Origin: Deltaproteobacteria bacterium
GTDB lineage: Bacteria > Bdellovibrionota_B > Oligoflexia > Oligoflexales > CAIYRB01
Direction: 5' to 3'
NCBI GenBank assembly: GCA_016874735.1
Contig: VGTI01000037.1
Span: 1-41,739, forward strand
Length of the DNA: 41,739 nucleotides
This document shows positions 1 through 7,713 of the stretch, piece after piece. How positions within the stretch are numbered: position 1 is the first letter of the stretch; the number at the start of each line of letters is the position of its first letter. The notes beneath the pieces were generated by a model. It was given only the letters and a program-made list of their open reading frames with translations, was not told the DNA's origin and did not search any database. The position numbers and the translations under genes are program-made.

Positions 1-50
1 CTTTGCCGAACACCACGTGTGGCGTACGTAAGTACTCAGGGAAGGTGGCG

Positions 51-491
51 ATGGAATTCACGGCGAATCATGCATTATGGTGGCTAGGGCTGGGTGTGGC
101 GCTACTCGCCATGGAAGTCCTCACAACGAGTTTTGGCTTCATCTTCTTCGGGATTAGTGCGCTTTTTGTCTCCGTGATTTGCTGGCAATTTGGCCTAGCC
201 GACGTCATTTGGGAGATGGTGGTCTTCGCGGTCATGGGTGGCGTTTCGGTGCCTTTATTCCGGAGTCGCGTGCGCGCTCTGCTCAACAGATCGAAAAATA
301 TAAGTATCGATACTGGTAAAGAGATGCTTTTGACTGCGGCCGTTGGCCCGCGGGCTGAGGCTACTTGTGAGTACCAGGGTGCTCCTTGGTCGGTATTTAA
401 TGATTCCGATCTTGCGCTCCAGGTTGGGGATCGTGTCACTATCACTAGGGTCGATGGTATTCGACTTGTTATTAGGCCGTTACACTCGTGA
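51..491 (+). CDS. NfeD-like membrane protein
   Basis: The protein has about 147 residues. Two to three hydrophobic segments lie in residues 8-75 and a soluble C-terminal domain of roughly 60 residues follows, ending in a VGDRVTITRVDG stretch typical of the small OB-fold of NfeD/YbbK proteins. The ATG at 51 is preferred because GAAGGTGG lies just upstream; the reading frame continues upstream to the window edge without a better start. It sits 21 nt before a paraslipin gene. Short NfeD-like proteins paired with SPFH proteins are a well-known operon, in which NfeD is thought to partner the SPFH oligomer in the membrane. The family assignment comes from topology and context rather than a catalytic motif, as this short form lacks the serine protease domain of long NfeD. 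Confidence 0.8.
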   Translation: MEFTANHALWWLGLGVALLAMEVLTTSFGFIFFGISALFVSVICWQFGLADVIWEMVVFAVMGGVSVPLFRSRVRALLNRSKNISIDTGKEMLLTAAVGPRAEATCEYQGAPWSVFNDSDLALQVGDRVTITRVDGIRLVIRPLHS

Positions 492-512
492 ACCGCAGAT
501 GAGGTGGGAGTT

Positions 513-1433
513 ATGGACATGATGGTTGGTACAATTTTCGTCGTGCTGGCGTTTGTACTGGTGTTTTACATCGTCAGGATCGTGCCGCAGCAGAGCGCTT
601 ATGTCGTCGAGCGCTTGGGTAAGTACGATCGTACATTGACTGCAGGGTTACACATCATTTTGCCCTTCATTGATCGCGTTAGTTATAAACATTCACTCAA
701 AGAGCTAGTCCTGGATGTTCCTGAGCAGCTTTGTATTACGCGTGATAACGTACAGATTCACGTTGATGGCGTACTCTTTATGCGTGTGATGGACGCTTCG
801 CGCGCATCCTATGGGGTGTCGAACTATCAGTGGGCCGTCAGCCAGTTAGCTCAGACAACGTTACGCTCTGAATTTGGTAAATTAGATCTTGACCGGACAT
901 TTGAAGAGCGTGAGTCGATTAACGGTCAGGTTGTATTGGCTCTCGATAAGGCGACCGAATCTTGGGGGGTAAAAGTACTGCGTTATGAGATCAAGTCGAT
1001 TACGCCACCCAAAGACGTGATCGAGGCGATGGAAAAGCAGATGCGCGCTGAGCGTGAAAAACGCGCAAAGATTCTCGAGTCCGAGGGTGATCGTGATTCG
1101 AAGATTAACCGGGCGGACGGTGTGAAGCAGGAAACCATCAAAGCCTCTGAGGCCCAACGTCAGAAGCAAATCAACGAGGCTGAAGGTGAGGCTTCTGCTA
1201 TCTTGGCGATTGCAACAGCGACCGCAAATGGTCTTAGGCAAGTGGCCAGCGCTCTCGCAGCTGACGGTGGCCGTGAGGCCGCGCGGCTGCGTGTTGCGGA
1301 GAATTGGGTTAATAATTTCGGCGAGCTTGCTAGGACCACTAATTCCATGATCGTCCCAGCATCGGTCAGCGATATGAGCGCCATGCTAGCGACGGCATTT
1401 GGTGTATTCGAGCAATCAAAGACTAAACAATGA
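513..1433 (+). CDS. qmcA: SPFH/paraslipin (QmcA-like) membrane protein
   Basis: The protein has about 306 residues, the usual length for QmcA/paraslipins. It has one N-terminal membrane segment (about residues 3-22), then the SPFH/Band 7 signature (VPQQSAYVVERLGKYDRTL, GLHIILPFIDRV), the KSITPPKDVIEAM segment, and a long charged Ala/Glu-rich coiled coil (about 185-240). SPFH proteins form large membrane cages that organise membrane microdomains and often shield proteases. The ATG at 513 has the Shine-Dalgarno GAGGTGGGAG immediately upstream; an in-frame GTG at 504 lies inside that site and is less likely. It follows the NfeD-like gene closely, so the two are probably co-transcribed. The gene ends 27 nt from the convergent cellulase gene with no clear terminator between. 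Confidence 0.9.
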   Translation: MDMMVGTIFVVLAFVLVFYIVRIVPQQSAYVVERLGKYDRTLTAGLHIILPFIDRVSYKHSLKELVLDVPEQLCITRDNVQIHVDGVLFMRVMDASRASYGVSNYQWAVSQLAQTTLRSEFGKLDLDRTFEERESINGQVVLALDKATESWGVKVLRYEIKSITPPKDVIEAMEKQMRAEREKRAKILESEGDRDSKINRADGVKQETIKASEAQRQKQINEAEGEASAILAIATATANGLRQVASALAADGGREAARLRVAENWVNNFGELARTTNSMIVPASVSDMSAMLATAFGVFEQSKTKQ

Positions 1434-1460
1434 AGTACGATAAATCATGCGCGGTCCCAT

Positions 1461-2987
1461 TCAGATGACCGACCTCACTGTGGCCCGCGCATTGTTGCCA
1501 TTTGGTGTGTCGACACAAAATCCTTGCTGATTAGCGCTCGCTCCCGGGGCGATCTTAGCGTTCCACTCAGCAATTGGTTGGAAGGTGACGCTGTCCCCGC
1601 CGGACGAGACGTTAACGTTCCATTGCTGGGCCAATTTCGTCCCATTTAAATCTAGGGTTAGCGTCCACGAGGTCAAGTTGCTGGAGCCATTGTTAGTGAC
1701 GATGACATCAGCGCAGTATCCGCTTTGCCACTGCGATTTGATATTGATGGATGCCGTGATACCACTGTCGCGGTTCGCTGGGGCAGGAGTGGAAGCAGGA
1801 ATCGGATTAGGCAATGGTGCCGGTGCCGTCCTCGGCGCTGACGACGGCCTTGGCAATGGCGTCGGTATCGGCGTGGGTATCGGAGCGGGAGCATTAGGTA
1901 TCGTTGTCGTTCCTGGAACTTCAGGCGTGACTACCACAACGTCGTCAGCTTTCTGTGCCGCGCTTGGGGCTGTCACCTGCAGATTTGCATTACGTGCGAG
2001 TTCAAGAGCGCGCGCCTGCCAGAACTGGCCCGCACCTGGTCCACCTCCACAGTTGCCGTCGGATTCGCCAGGTGTTTTGATCCACAGGTAGGCATCGACA
2101 CCGGTGATGTTAGTGCGGGAGGTTGGTATCGTACCGAGACCCCGGCCGGACGGGTTGCACCAATCATTATCACCAGCCGCACCGCGACCGTTACGACTGG
2201 AATCGATAACAAAATTCTTTTTGACCAGAGCGCGAATTTTACTTCCGTAGTCCACGACGCGTTTGTTGTCGAAGTAATTGCTCGTATTCAGGGCAAAGCC
2301 GGCCGCCATTTCAATTCCTACCTGCTTCAAGCGCTCCGCAGCGATGTCCGGCGCTAACCAAGCAGGATGACCTACGTCGACATATACTTTGGCGTTGGGA
2401 GCTTTCTCCTTGAACTGAGTGATAGCAAATCGCAGGAGGTCGTAGCGCTCGGCTAGCGCTTGCGCGTTCAAACAATCTGTCAATGCAAGCGCATCTGGCT
2501 CTAGCACGATATAGGCCTTGGCCTGGCCAACAGCGGCTGCGAATTGAGAAATCCATGTGCGGTACTGACCCGCCGGAATTCCACCTGCCGAATGACTGCC
2601 GCAGTCACGATAAGGGATATTGTAAGGAACCATGACGGCAGCGGCGTTAAACGAAAGCGCTTTGTTCGCGTGGGCTCTCACGGCGGATCCGATGTCGCCA
2701 CTCCAAGCACCATACCAAACGCCAACCGTGTTATTGGCAACTAGTTCCATGAGTTTGGTGTCGGGATGATTTTGACTGCGCAGCGTCGCGGCAGCACTCT
2801 TGGCGGCCGTACTCGGCGCCACGAGAAATCCATTGACCACTTCGGAGCTGGACTGTTGAGCCCCGCCGGTGCTCTGAATCTTGCTTACGGGTGAGGGGCG
2901 ACAGCTAGAGACGAAGGCCCCCGCGACTCCGACGGCACCACCTAGGACGAAGGTTCTCAGCGTGTGTGTCAGCTTAGCGTTCATCAT
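1461..2987 (-). CDS. GH6 cellulase with C-terminal CBM2, lipoprotein
   Basis: The predicted 508-residue protein begins with a lipoprotein signal whose lipobox is VSSC (Cys29). The start at 2987 has GTAGGAGACG upstream, so the longer frame to 3062 is not used. A glycoside hydrolase family 6 domain spans about residues 75-350. It shows YNIPYRDCG with the first catalytic-site Asp near 128, VLEPDAL with the acid Asp near 165 (spacing like bacterial GH6 enzymes) and the WIKTPGESDG active-site segment. A Pro/Thr/Ala-rich linker (about 355-410) leads to a CBM2-type cellulose-binding domain with paired Cys, conserved Trp and WNV/EWN motifs. The enzyme should hydrolyse beta-1,4-glucan. Lipidation would hold it on the cell envelope rather than release it. 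Whether it is endo- or exo-acting cannot be told by eye. Confidence 0.9.
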   Translation of the reverse strand: MMNAKLTHTLRTFVLGGAVGVAGAFVSSCRPSPVSKIQSTGGAQQSSSEVVNGFLVAPSTAAKSAAATLRSQNHPDTKLMELVANNTVGVWYGAWSGDIGSAVRAHANKALSFNAAAVMVPYNIPYRDCGSHSAGGIPAGQYRTWISQFAAAVGQAKAYIVLEPDALALTDCLNAQALAERYDLLRFAITQFKEKAPNAKVYVDVGHPAWLAPDIAAERLKQVGIEMAAGFALNTSNYFDNKRVVDYGSKIRALVKKNFVIDSSRNGRGAAGDNDWCNPSGRGLGTIPTSRTNITGVDAYLWIKTPGESDGNCGGGPGAGQFWQARALELARNANLQVTAPSAAQKADDVVVVTPEVPGTTTIPNAPAPIPTPIPTPLPRPSSAPRTAPAPLPNPIPASTPAPANRDSGITASINIKSQWQSGYCADVIVTNNGSSNLTSWTLTLDLNGTKLAQQWNVNVSSGGDSVTFQPIAEWNAKIAPGASANQQGFCVDTPNGNNARATVRSVI

Positions 2988-3084
2988 GATTAGGCGTCTC
3001 CTACATCGGGGAGGGGCAACAACGAGTGCCCTCTGAGGTCGTATGCGGGAACCATTTTGCAAGCTGAGTGCCAGACCGGTGTTT

Positions 3085-3177
3085 TTGAATAATTCAATAA
3101 TTACGTTAAGTTATTGATTATCTACGAATCGCCAGTCTGTGCAAATCTTAGTTTGCGTGTAAAAAGGATTGGCGATT
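3085..3177. promoter_or_regulatory. Palindromes in the cellulase/fbaA divergent region
   Basis: The 271 nt between the divergent cellulase and fbaA starts hold TTGAATAATTCAA (3085-3097, perfect around a central A). They also hold a nested inverted repeat: AATCGCCA (3127-3134) pairs with TGGCGATT (3170-3177), and inside it GCAAA (3141-3145) pairs with TTTGC (3152-3156). These could be operators or a leader stem-loop. No confident promoter hexamers were found, so the role is open. Confidence 0.4.
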
Positions 3178-3258
3178 GGTGGCTCCTGCAATAATCTGCC
3201 GTTGCCACGTAATAGGCTGTTTTTTATTCACGATTTCGTTAGCTGAGGTGGTTTATCC

Positions 3259-4326
3259 ATGGCTAAGTTCAAAGCTGGTGTGATCTTCGGCGAGGACCTT
3301 AAAGCTCTTTATGCGGAAGCGAAGGCGCGGCAGTTTGCTCTGCCCGCGGCCAACGTCACAAGCACAAGTACGATCAATGCCGTCTTGGAGACGGCGGCTA
3401 GAGTGCAATCACCTGTGGTGGTTCAAGTGTCGCACGGCGGAGCGCAATTTTACGCCGGCAAGGCACTAAACAATGATCATCAGCGGGCAACTATCGTCGG
3501 TGCAGTATCTGCAGCCGAGCATGTGCACCATCTGGCTGAACTTTACGGAGTGACTGTTGTACTTCATACGGATCACGCTGCACGCAAGTTACTGCCGTGG
3601 ATTGACGGACTACTCGATGCAGGTGAGAAGTTTCACAAACTTCACGGCAAGCCTCTTTTCAGCTCGCACATGTTGGACCTGTCGGAAGAGTCTCTGAGTG
3701 AAAACATTGAGACCTGTGCGACCTATCTAAAACGGATGAAAAAGATCGGGACCTCGATCGAGATCGAGCTAGGTGTTACTGGTGGTGAAGAGGACGGTGT
3801 CGACAACACGGGAATCGACAGTTCGCGGCTGTATACGCAACCACAGGACGTCTGTTTTGCTTACGATGAACTATCCAAGGTATCGAACCATTTCACGGTG
3901 GCGGCATCTTTTGGCAACGTGCACGGTGTTTATAAGCCGGGCAATGTCCAGCTGCGGCCGGTCATTTTGAAGAATTCCCAGGACTACGTCTCGAAAGAGA
4001 AAGGGACTGGACCCAAGCCGGTTGATTTTGTATTCCACGGTGGATCAGGATCGACTGCGGCAGAGATTCGTGAAGCAATCTCTTACGGTGTCATTAAAAT
4101 GAACTTGGATACCGATTTGCAATGGGCTTTCTGGGACGGAGTGCACAAGTACTACCGTGAGAAGAAAGACTACCTGCAGGCGCAAATCGGCAATCCCGAG
4201 GGCGATGATCGGCCCAACAAAAAATATTACGATCCACGCGTGTGGCTGCGGTCTGGTGAACAAGAGTTTTCGAAACGGCTTGAACAAGCGTTCCGTGAGC
4301 TCAATTGTATCGGTGCAAACAAGTAG
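3259..4326 (+). CDS. fbaA: Fructose-bisphosphate aldolase, class II
   Basis: The protein has 355 residues and is close to E. coli FbaA along its whole length. It catalyses the reversible cleavage of fructose 1,6-bisphosphate to glyceraldehyde 3-phosphate and dihydroxyacetone phosphate in glycolysis and gluconeogenesis. Visible class IIA signatures include HTDHAARKLLPWIDGLLD (catalytic Asp and first zinc His), SSHMLDLSEES, GGEEDGVDN, FGNVHGVYKPGNV (zinc His), FHGGSGS (zinc His and phosphate binding) and KMNLDTDLQWA. The ATG at 3259 follows GAGGTGG. The stop codon is immediately followed by the ATG of an RluA-family gene, so the pair is likely transcribed together. No missing key residue was seen. 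Confidence 0.96.
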   Translation: MAKFKAGVIFGEDLKALYAEAKARQFALPAANVTSTSTINAVLETAARVQSPVVVQVSHGGAQFYAGKALNNDHQRATIVGAVSAAEHVHHLAELYGVTVVLHTDHAARKLLPWIDGLLDAGEKFHKLHGKPLFSSHMLDLSEESLSENIETCATYLKRMKKIGTSIEIELGVTGGEEDGVDNTGIDSSRLYTQPQDVCFAYDELSKVSNHFTVAASFGNVHGVYKPGNVQLRPVILKNSQDYVSKEKGTGPKPVDFVFHGGSGSTAAEIREAISYGVIKMNLDTDLQWAFWDGVHKYYREKKDYLQAQIGNPEGDDRPNKKYYDPRVWLRSGEQEFSKRLEQAFRELNCIGANK

Positions 4327-5295
4327 ATGAAGACTTATGACCTGACGGTAGGCGCTGCCCAAAGCGGCATGCGCCTTGACGTATACTTAGTAGCCGCTGA
4401 GCTTGGCTTGTCGCGGCGTAAGATCCGGCAGGTGATTGACGTTGGTGGTGTGTACGTCAACCGCAAGCGAGTGCGCATAGCGTCGCGGCAGGTTTGTCGC
4501 GGCGATAAGATTCGTGTGGAGTACAGCGAATCATCCCTAAAGACGATACGTGCAGCAGAGCCCCAACTGGCAGCTGAGGCGCTGCTTTACGAGGCTCACG
4601 GGGTTGTTGCCATAAACAAACCCCCAGGCCTACCGTCTCAGGCGACCAAAGATCAGTCGGTGATGCACGTGGTGCCAAGCTTGGAGGCGCTCTTTAAATC
4701 GTTAGGGCGCCCCAAGACCCCGTTCACATTAGTGCATCGCTTAGATAAGGAAACCTCTGGCGTCATCTTGGTCGCGACTAGCGCTGCCAGGGCTACATGG
4801 CTCACCGATCAGTTCAGGGAACGCGCTGTGCGCAAAACTTACCTGGCCTTATGTTACGGGGTGGCCAAGTCCAAGTCTTTTACGGAGCGTGCTTTCCTAA
4901 CCGAGATTGATAAACGGTCCGGGGATGTCAAAGTGGTCCGCGCCGGTGGACGGACGGCAGTGACGCACTTTCGGGTGCTCAGTGAAAATAAGGAACTAGG
5001 TATAAGCCTCGTTGCTTGCCACCCAGAGACAGGGCGTAGCCATCAAATCAGGGTACATCTGCAGCTAAACGGTCTGCCTATCATTGGGGATAAACGCTAC
5101 AGTGGCCCCAGTAAGCGCCCCCTACCTGCCCAGTTGGCGGAGTTGAGTTCTCTCCACCATTTTCTCCATGCCTATAGTTTGCAGTTCGCGCCGACTGCCG
5201 GCAGCAAGCCAGTCCTCGTGAATGCGTCCATGCCGCCCAGGTTTATCAATTTCATCAATGCCTCGGGGCTGCTGTTTGACGCTAGTCAGGTTTAA
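4327..5295 (+). CDS. RluA-family pseudouridine synthase with S4 domain
   Basis: The protein has 322 residues. An N-terminal S4 RNA-binding domain (about residues 14-65, starting MRLDVYL) precedes the RluA-type catalytic domain. That domain holds INKPPGLPSQ, the family signature HRLDKETSG with nucleophilic Asp140, and GRSHQIRVHLQLNGLPIIGDKRY. It converts specific uridines in rRNA or tRNA to pseudouridine. Which site (RluC-, RluD- or TruC-like) cannot be told from sequence alone. The ATG abuts the fbaA stop codon with no spacing and no strong ribosome binding site, which points to translational coupling. No terminator is evident in the 56 nt after the stop. Confidence 0.93.
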   Translation: MKTYDLTVGAAQSGMRLDVYLVAAELGLSRRKIRQVIDVGGVYVNRKRVRIASRQVCRGDKIRVEYSESSLKTIRAAEPQLAAEALLYEAHGVVAINKPPGLPSQATKDQSVMHVVPSLEALFKSLGRPKTPFTLVHRLDKETSGVILVATSAARATWLTDQFRERAVRKTYLALCYGVAKSKSFTERAFLTEIDKRSGDVKVVRAGGRTAVTHFRVLSENKELGISLVACHPETGRSHQIRVHLQLNGLPIIGDKRYSGPSKRPLPAQLAELSSLHHFLHAYSLQFAPTAGSKPVLVNASMPPRFINFINASGLLFDASQV

Positions 5296-5351
5296 GCACC
5301 GCATATGGTAACATTGTATGCAGGTTAGTTAATCTGGCATGCAGTGGGTCC

Positions 5352-6851
5352 ATGTACCGAGGGACAAAAAATTTCCTTTATATTTTGATCGCTGTTGCCG
5401 GCCTAATCTCAGGCAAGGCATTTGGAGCGATATCAAGCGCGCTGCATGTGATCCTTGTTGCCGATGATGTCCAGATGGATCGCTTAGGTGGTAGCAAGGT
5501 TTGGGGGCGTGCATGCAAGACCTTGGGTAAGTCTCTGAGCCAGAGAACTGGTCCTTGGGGCTTCGGTATTATGACATCTTATGATTGTCAGGTGGTCAAA
5601 GCAGCACCATCTGCATTCAAGGACTGGACTTTAATCGTAACGGCGACTGCCGAACGTATTAAGCTAGAACTCTACTTTGCGGAAATAGCGAAACCAGTCG
5701 CTACTACCGGATTTAAACCTGCCGATAAGCCCCTTGAAATCATGGCAAAGCCAAAATTTACCTCGTGCCTTAGCCTGGAGCTGTTAGAGCAATTGCCAGC
5801 GATTTCTCGCTTGGGCAAAGTCGTCAATAAAGGCGATAAGTCACAAATCACGATTAAAAATCAGAGTACCTATGAGAATTTGCTACCACCTCCGGTAGAG
5901 CTGCTTATCTACACTCTGGACTATGATGCTCCGGCAAAATTGTGGCGCGTTCATGTCGTTAGTTCTGCTAAGCGTACTGATTCGCCGACGGACAAACAAA
6001 TCAGTTGGATGCTAGATCGACCGATACCGAATGGTGTGGGCCCGCTTTGGTTCCATGATGCTTCGGGCCGCAACATGCATGAAATTATGCATGAAGAAGT
6101 GATCCAATCGACCCATGATCAAATGCTAGCTAAAAGTCTAGCCGCTGTAGTTTCCAGCAGCGTGAAGGCGCAGTTTGCTGGAGGTTTTTTGGGCATGCGC
6201 TATGGGCGCTCGATCACTACCGGTCAGTTAGTCAATCGGGTCGGCCAGCTTTCCGTTCTAGCAGAGCTGCGCGGATCTCCGATTAACGGCCTCCGACTCT
6301 ACTACGATCTTTGGCCAGAGGTTTCTGATACTGCACAACTAGACGCGGTGAAATTTGGAGCTAGTCGCGCAGTTTTGGGTTGGTCGTTTGGGTTGACTTT
6401 GGGCGGTCCTTTCGACCGCATGGATTTTGTACCCAAACTGGGACGATGGAGCATATTACTAGACTATAATGTTAAAAATCAGAGCGGTTTGATTCAAACG
6501 GTTCAGTTTAAAACCACAGGTGCATTGAGTGCGGGCTTAGAAATCGGCCTAGAAAAGGACATCGGTCCACTTATGCTGCGCCTTTGGTTAGCAGATGATG
6601 TCGGTTCTAATCCGTTGCTCCGTACCTTATCGACCCGCGTCGACGATTTGAGAGCTGGCGCTGATCTCTGGATCAAGGGCGTATCCGTGAACCCTCTGGG
6701 TAAATCCACAAATTTGACGTTTTTGTTGTTTGGTCTTTATGAAAATCTCAGTTTACGCAAAAAAATCGCTGGCGACTCGGGCGAAGTTGCTATCGACGCA
6801 CTCAATCTGCAAATAGCCATTGTAGGGGGTGGTCTTGCGCTTACTTGGTAA
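5352..6851 (+). CDS. Exported protein, probable outer-membrane beta-barrel
   Basis: No family was recognised. The 499-residue product starts with a signal peptide (MYRGTKNFLYILIAVAGLISGKAFG, cleavage near residue 25). The first half (about 30-260) looks soluble and mixed in composition. From about residue 270 the sequence alternates polar and hydrophobic residues in strands separated by short turns, and the last residue is an aromatic Trp after GGGLALT. That is the usual C-terminal signal for outer-membrane insertion by the BAM complex. The ribosome binding site before 5352 is weak (GTGGG, short spacing). The coding end overlaps the next gene by 23 nt, so the two are probably produced together. 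Barrel assignment is inferred from composition and the C-terminus. Confidence 0.7.
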   Translation: MYRGTKNFLYILIAVAGLISGKAFGAISSALHVILVADDVQMDRLGGSKVWGRACKTLGKSLSQRTGPWGFGIMTSYDCQVVKAAPSAFKDWTLIVTATAERIKLELYFAEIAKPVATTGFKPADKPLEIMAKPKFTSCLSLELLEQLPAISRLGKVVNKGDKSQITIKNQSTYENLLPPPVELLIYTLDYDAPAKLWRVHVVSSAKRTDSPTDKQISWMLDRPIPNGVGPLWFHDASGRNMHEIMHEEVIQSTHDQMLAKSLAAVVSSSVKAQFAGGFLGMRYGRSITTGQLVNRVGQLSVLAELRGSPINGLRLYYDLWPEVSDTAQLDAVKFGASRAVLGWSFGLTLGGPFDRMDFVPKLGRWSILLDYNVKNQSGLIQTVQFKTTGALSAGLEIGLEKDIGPLMLRLWLADDVGSNPLLRTLSTRVDDLRAGADLWIKGVSVNPLGKSTNLTFLLFGLYENLSLRKKIAGDSGEVAIDALNLQIAIVGGGLALTW

Positions 6852-7578
6852 ATACCTGCTATTTTTATTTTTGCTTGCGCACCCAACGTACGCCGCTGCG
6901 CCGTCCGGCGGTTCAGATCCTTTGGCACAAATTAAATCAATATTAAAGCAAAAAGGCGGCGCCCTGCCTCACCGCGTGGTTTTTATCGCTGAGCTTAGCG
7001 CTGCGCGCTTTCCTCTATTTACTGAGCTTGATACCGCGGTTTTCAATAAACTGAGCTTTGTCACCGTGATTGAGCCCCTGGATGTCAAAGCGTCGATCTT
7101 AGTGAACAACCTGCCATGGCCAGATGGTGCGGACGAAGTCCGGCTTCAAACCATTTTTAATCTTCTGAGTCCAGATATCATTGTCGTTGGTACGCATGAT
7201 GGTAAGCCATGGCGCATTTACACCCTGGTAAATGGCATACCGCGCGTGATTGTGAGTGCAGCTGGACCTTATGGTTTCGCCTCAGAGCCGCGGATATTGC
7301 TCCGTTGGCTTTTGCATGCTTTAGGTTACGACGCTGTAGTGACTCATGTGAACGGTAATGTTGTGACTGTGGTGGGGATTTCCGGTGATATCGAGCGTTC
7401 ACCAGTAGGGCGTGTCCTAGACCAAAGTGCTGGGCGCTTTACGATCGAGGCTGACGTGAAGAGTGTGATTACCGAACTCAAGCTGATTTCCGCTAAAGGT
7501 GCAGTAGGTGAGTTTAAAATTCAGGGCCTGCCGAATGACCGTAACCCTATAGTCGTTGGGTCTAAAGTCGTCTTTTAG
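6829..7578 (+). CDS. Exported protein of unknown function
   Basis: No family was firmly recognised. The product has about 249 residues with a signal peptide ending near HPTYAAA, so it is exported. A middle alpha/beta region (about 40-150) contains VIEPLDVKAS and DIIVVGTHDGKPW. The last 80 residues form small beta-rich segments (NGNVVTVVGISGDIERSPVGRVL). This arrangement vaguely recalls secreted proteins such as FlgT, where an N-terminal fold probing envelope components precedes an SH3-like end, but this is only a resemblance. Start choice is uncertain. GTG at 6829 overlaps the upstream gene by 23 nt, while the best Shine-Dalgarno-like run (GGGGGTGG, 6825-6832) lies almost on top of it and could instead serve TTG 6835. 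Overlap with the barrel gene suggests a joint function. Confidence 0.65.
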   Translation: MVLRLLGKYLLFLFLLAHPTYAAAPSGGSDPLAQIKSILKQKGGALPHRVVFIAELSAARFPLFTELDTAVFNKLSFVTVIEPLDVKASILVNNLPWPDGADEVRLQTIFNLLSPDIIVVGTHDGKPWRIYTLVNGIPRVIVSAAGPYGFASEPRILLRWLLHALGYDAVVTHVNGNVVTVVGISGDIERSPVGRVLDQSAGRFTIEADVKSVITELKLISAKGAVGEFKIQGLPNDRNPIVVGSKVVF

Positions 7579-7633
7579 GCGCCGCGAAGGGTAGATGCAA
7601 ATAATTTAAATTATTAATTTTTATTTAATATTC

Positions 7634-7660
7634 TCAAGGTTTTTCATGCCCGGTCGATAG
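7634..7660 (+). promoter_or_regulatory. Candidate sigma-28 (FliA) promoter
   Basis: TCAAGGTT (7634-7641), an 11-nt spacer and GTCGATAG (7653-7660) match the FliA consensus TAAAGTTT-N11-GCCGATAA at 6 of 8 positions in each box with exact spacing. It lies 53 nt before the DUF1566 lipoprotein gene. It is the weakest of the six such sites in the window and would not be convincing alone. Confidence 0.4.
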
Positions 7661-7713
7661 GTCTAGAGGTAGTTCTGGTGAGTCACCGCTATCCTGGTAT
7701 CGGAGTCGTGTAA

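Noticed and set aside
5721-5728. GCCGATAA inside the barrel gene
   Set aside because: There is no -35 box at the right distance and it is within coding sequence.
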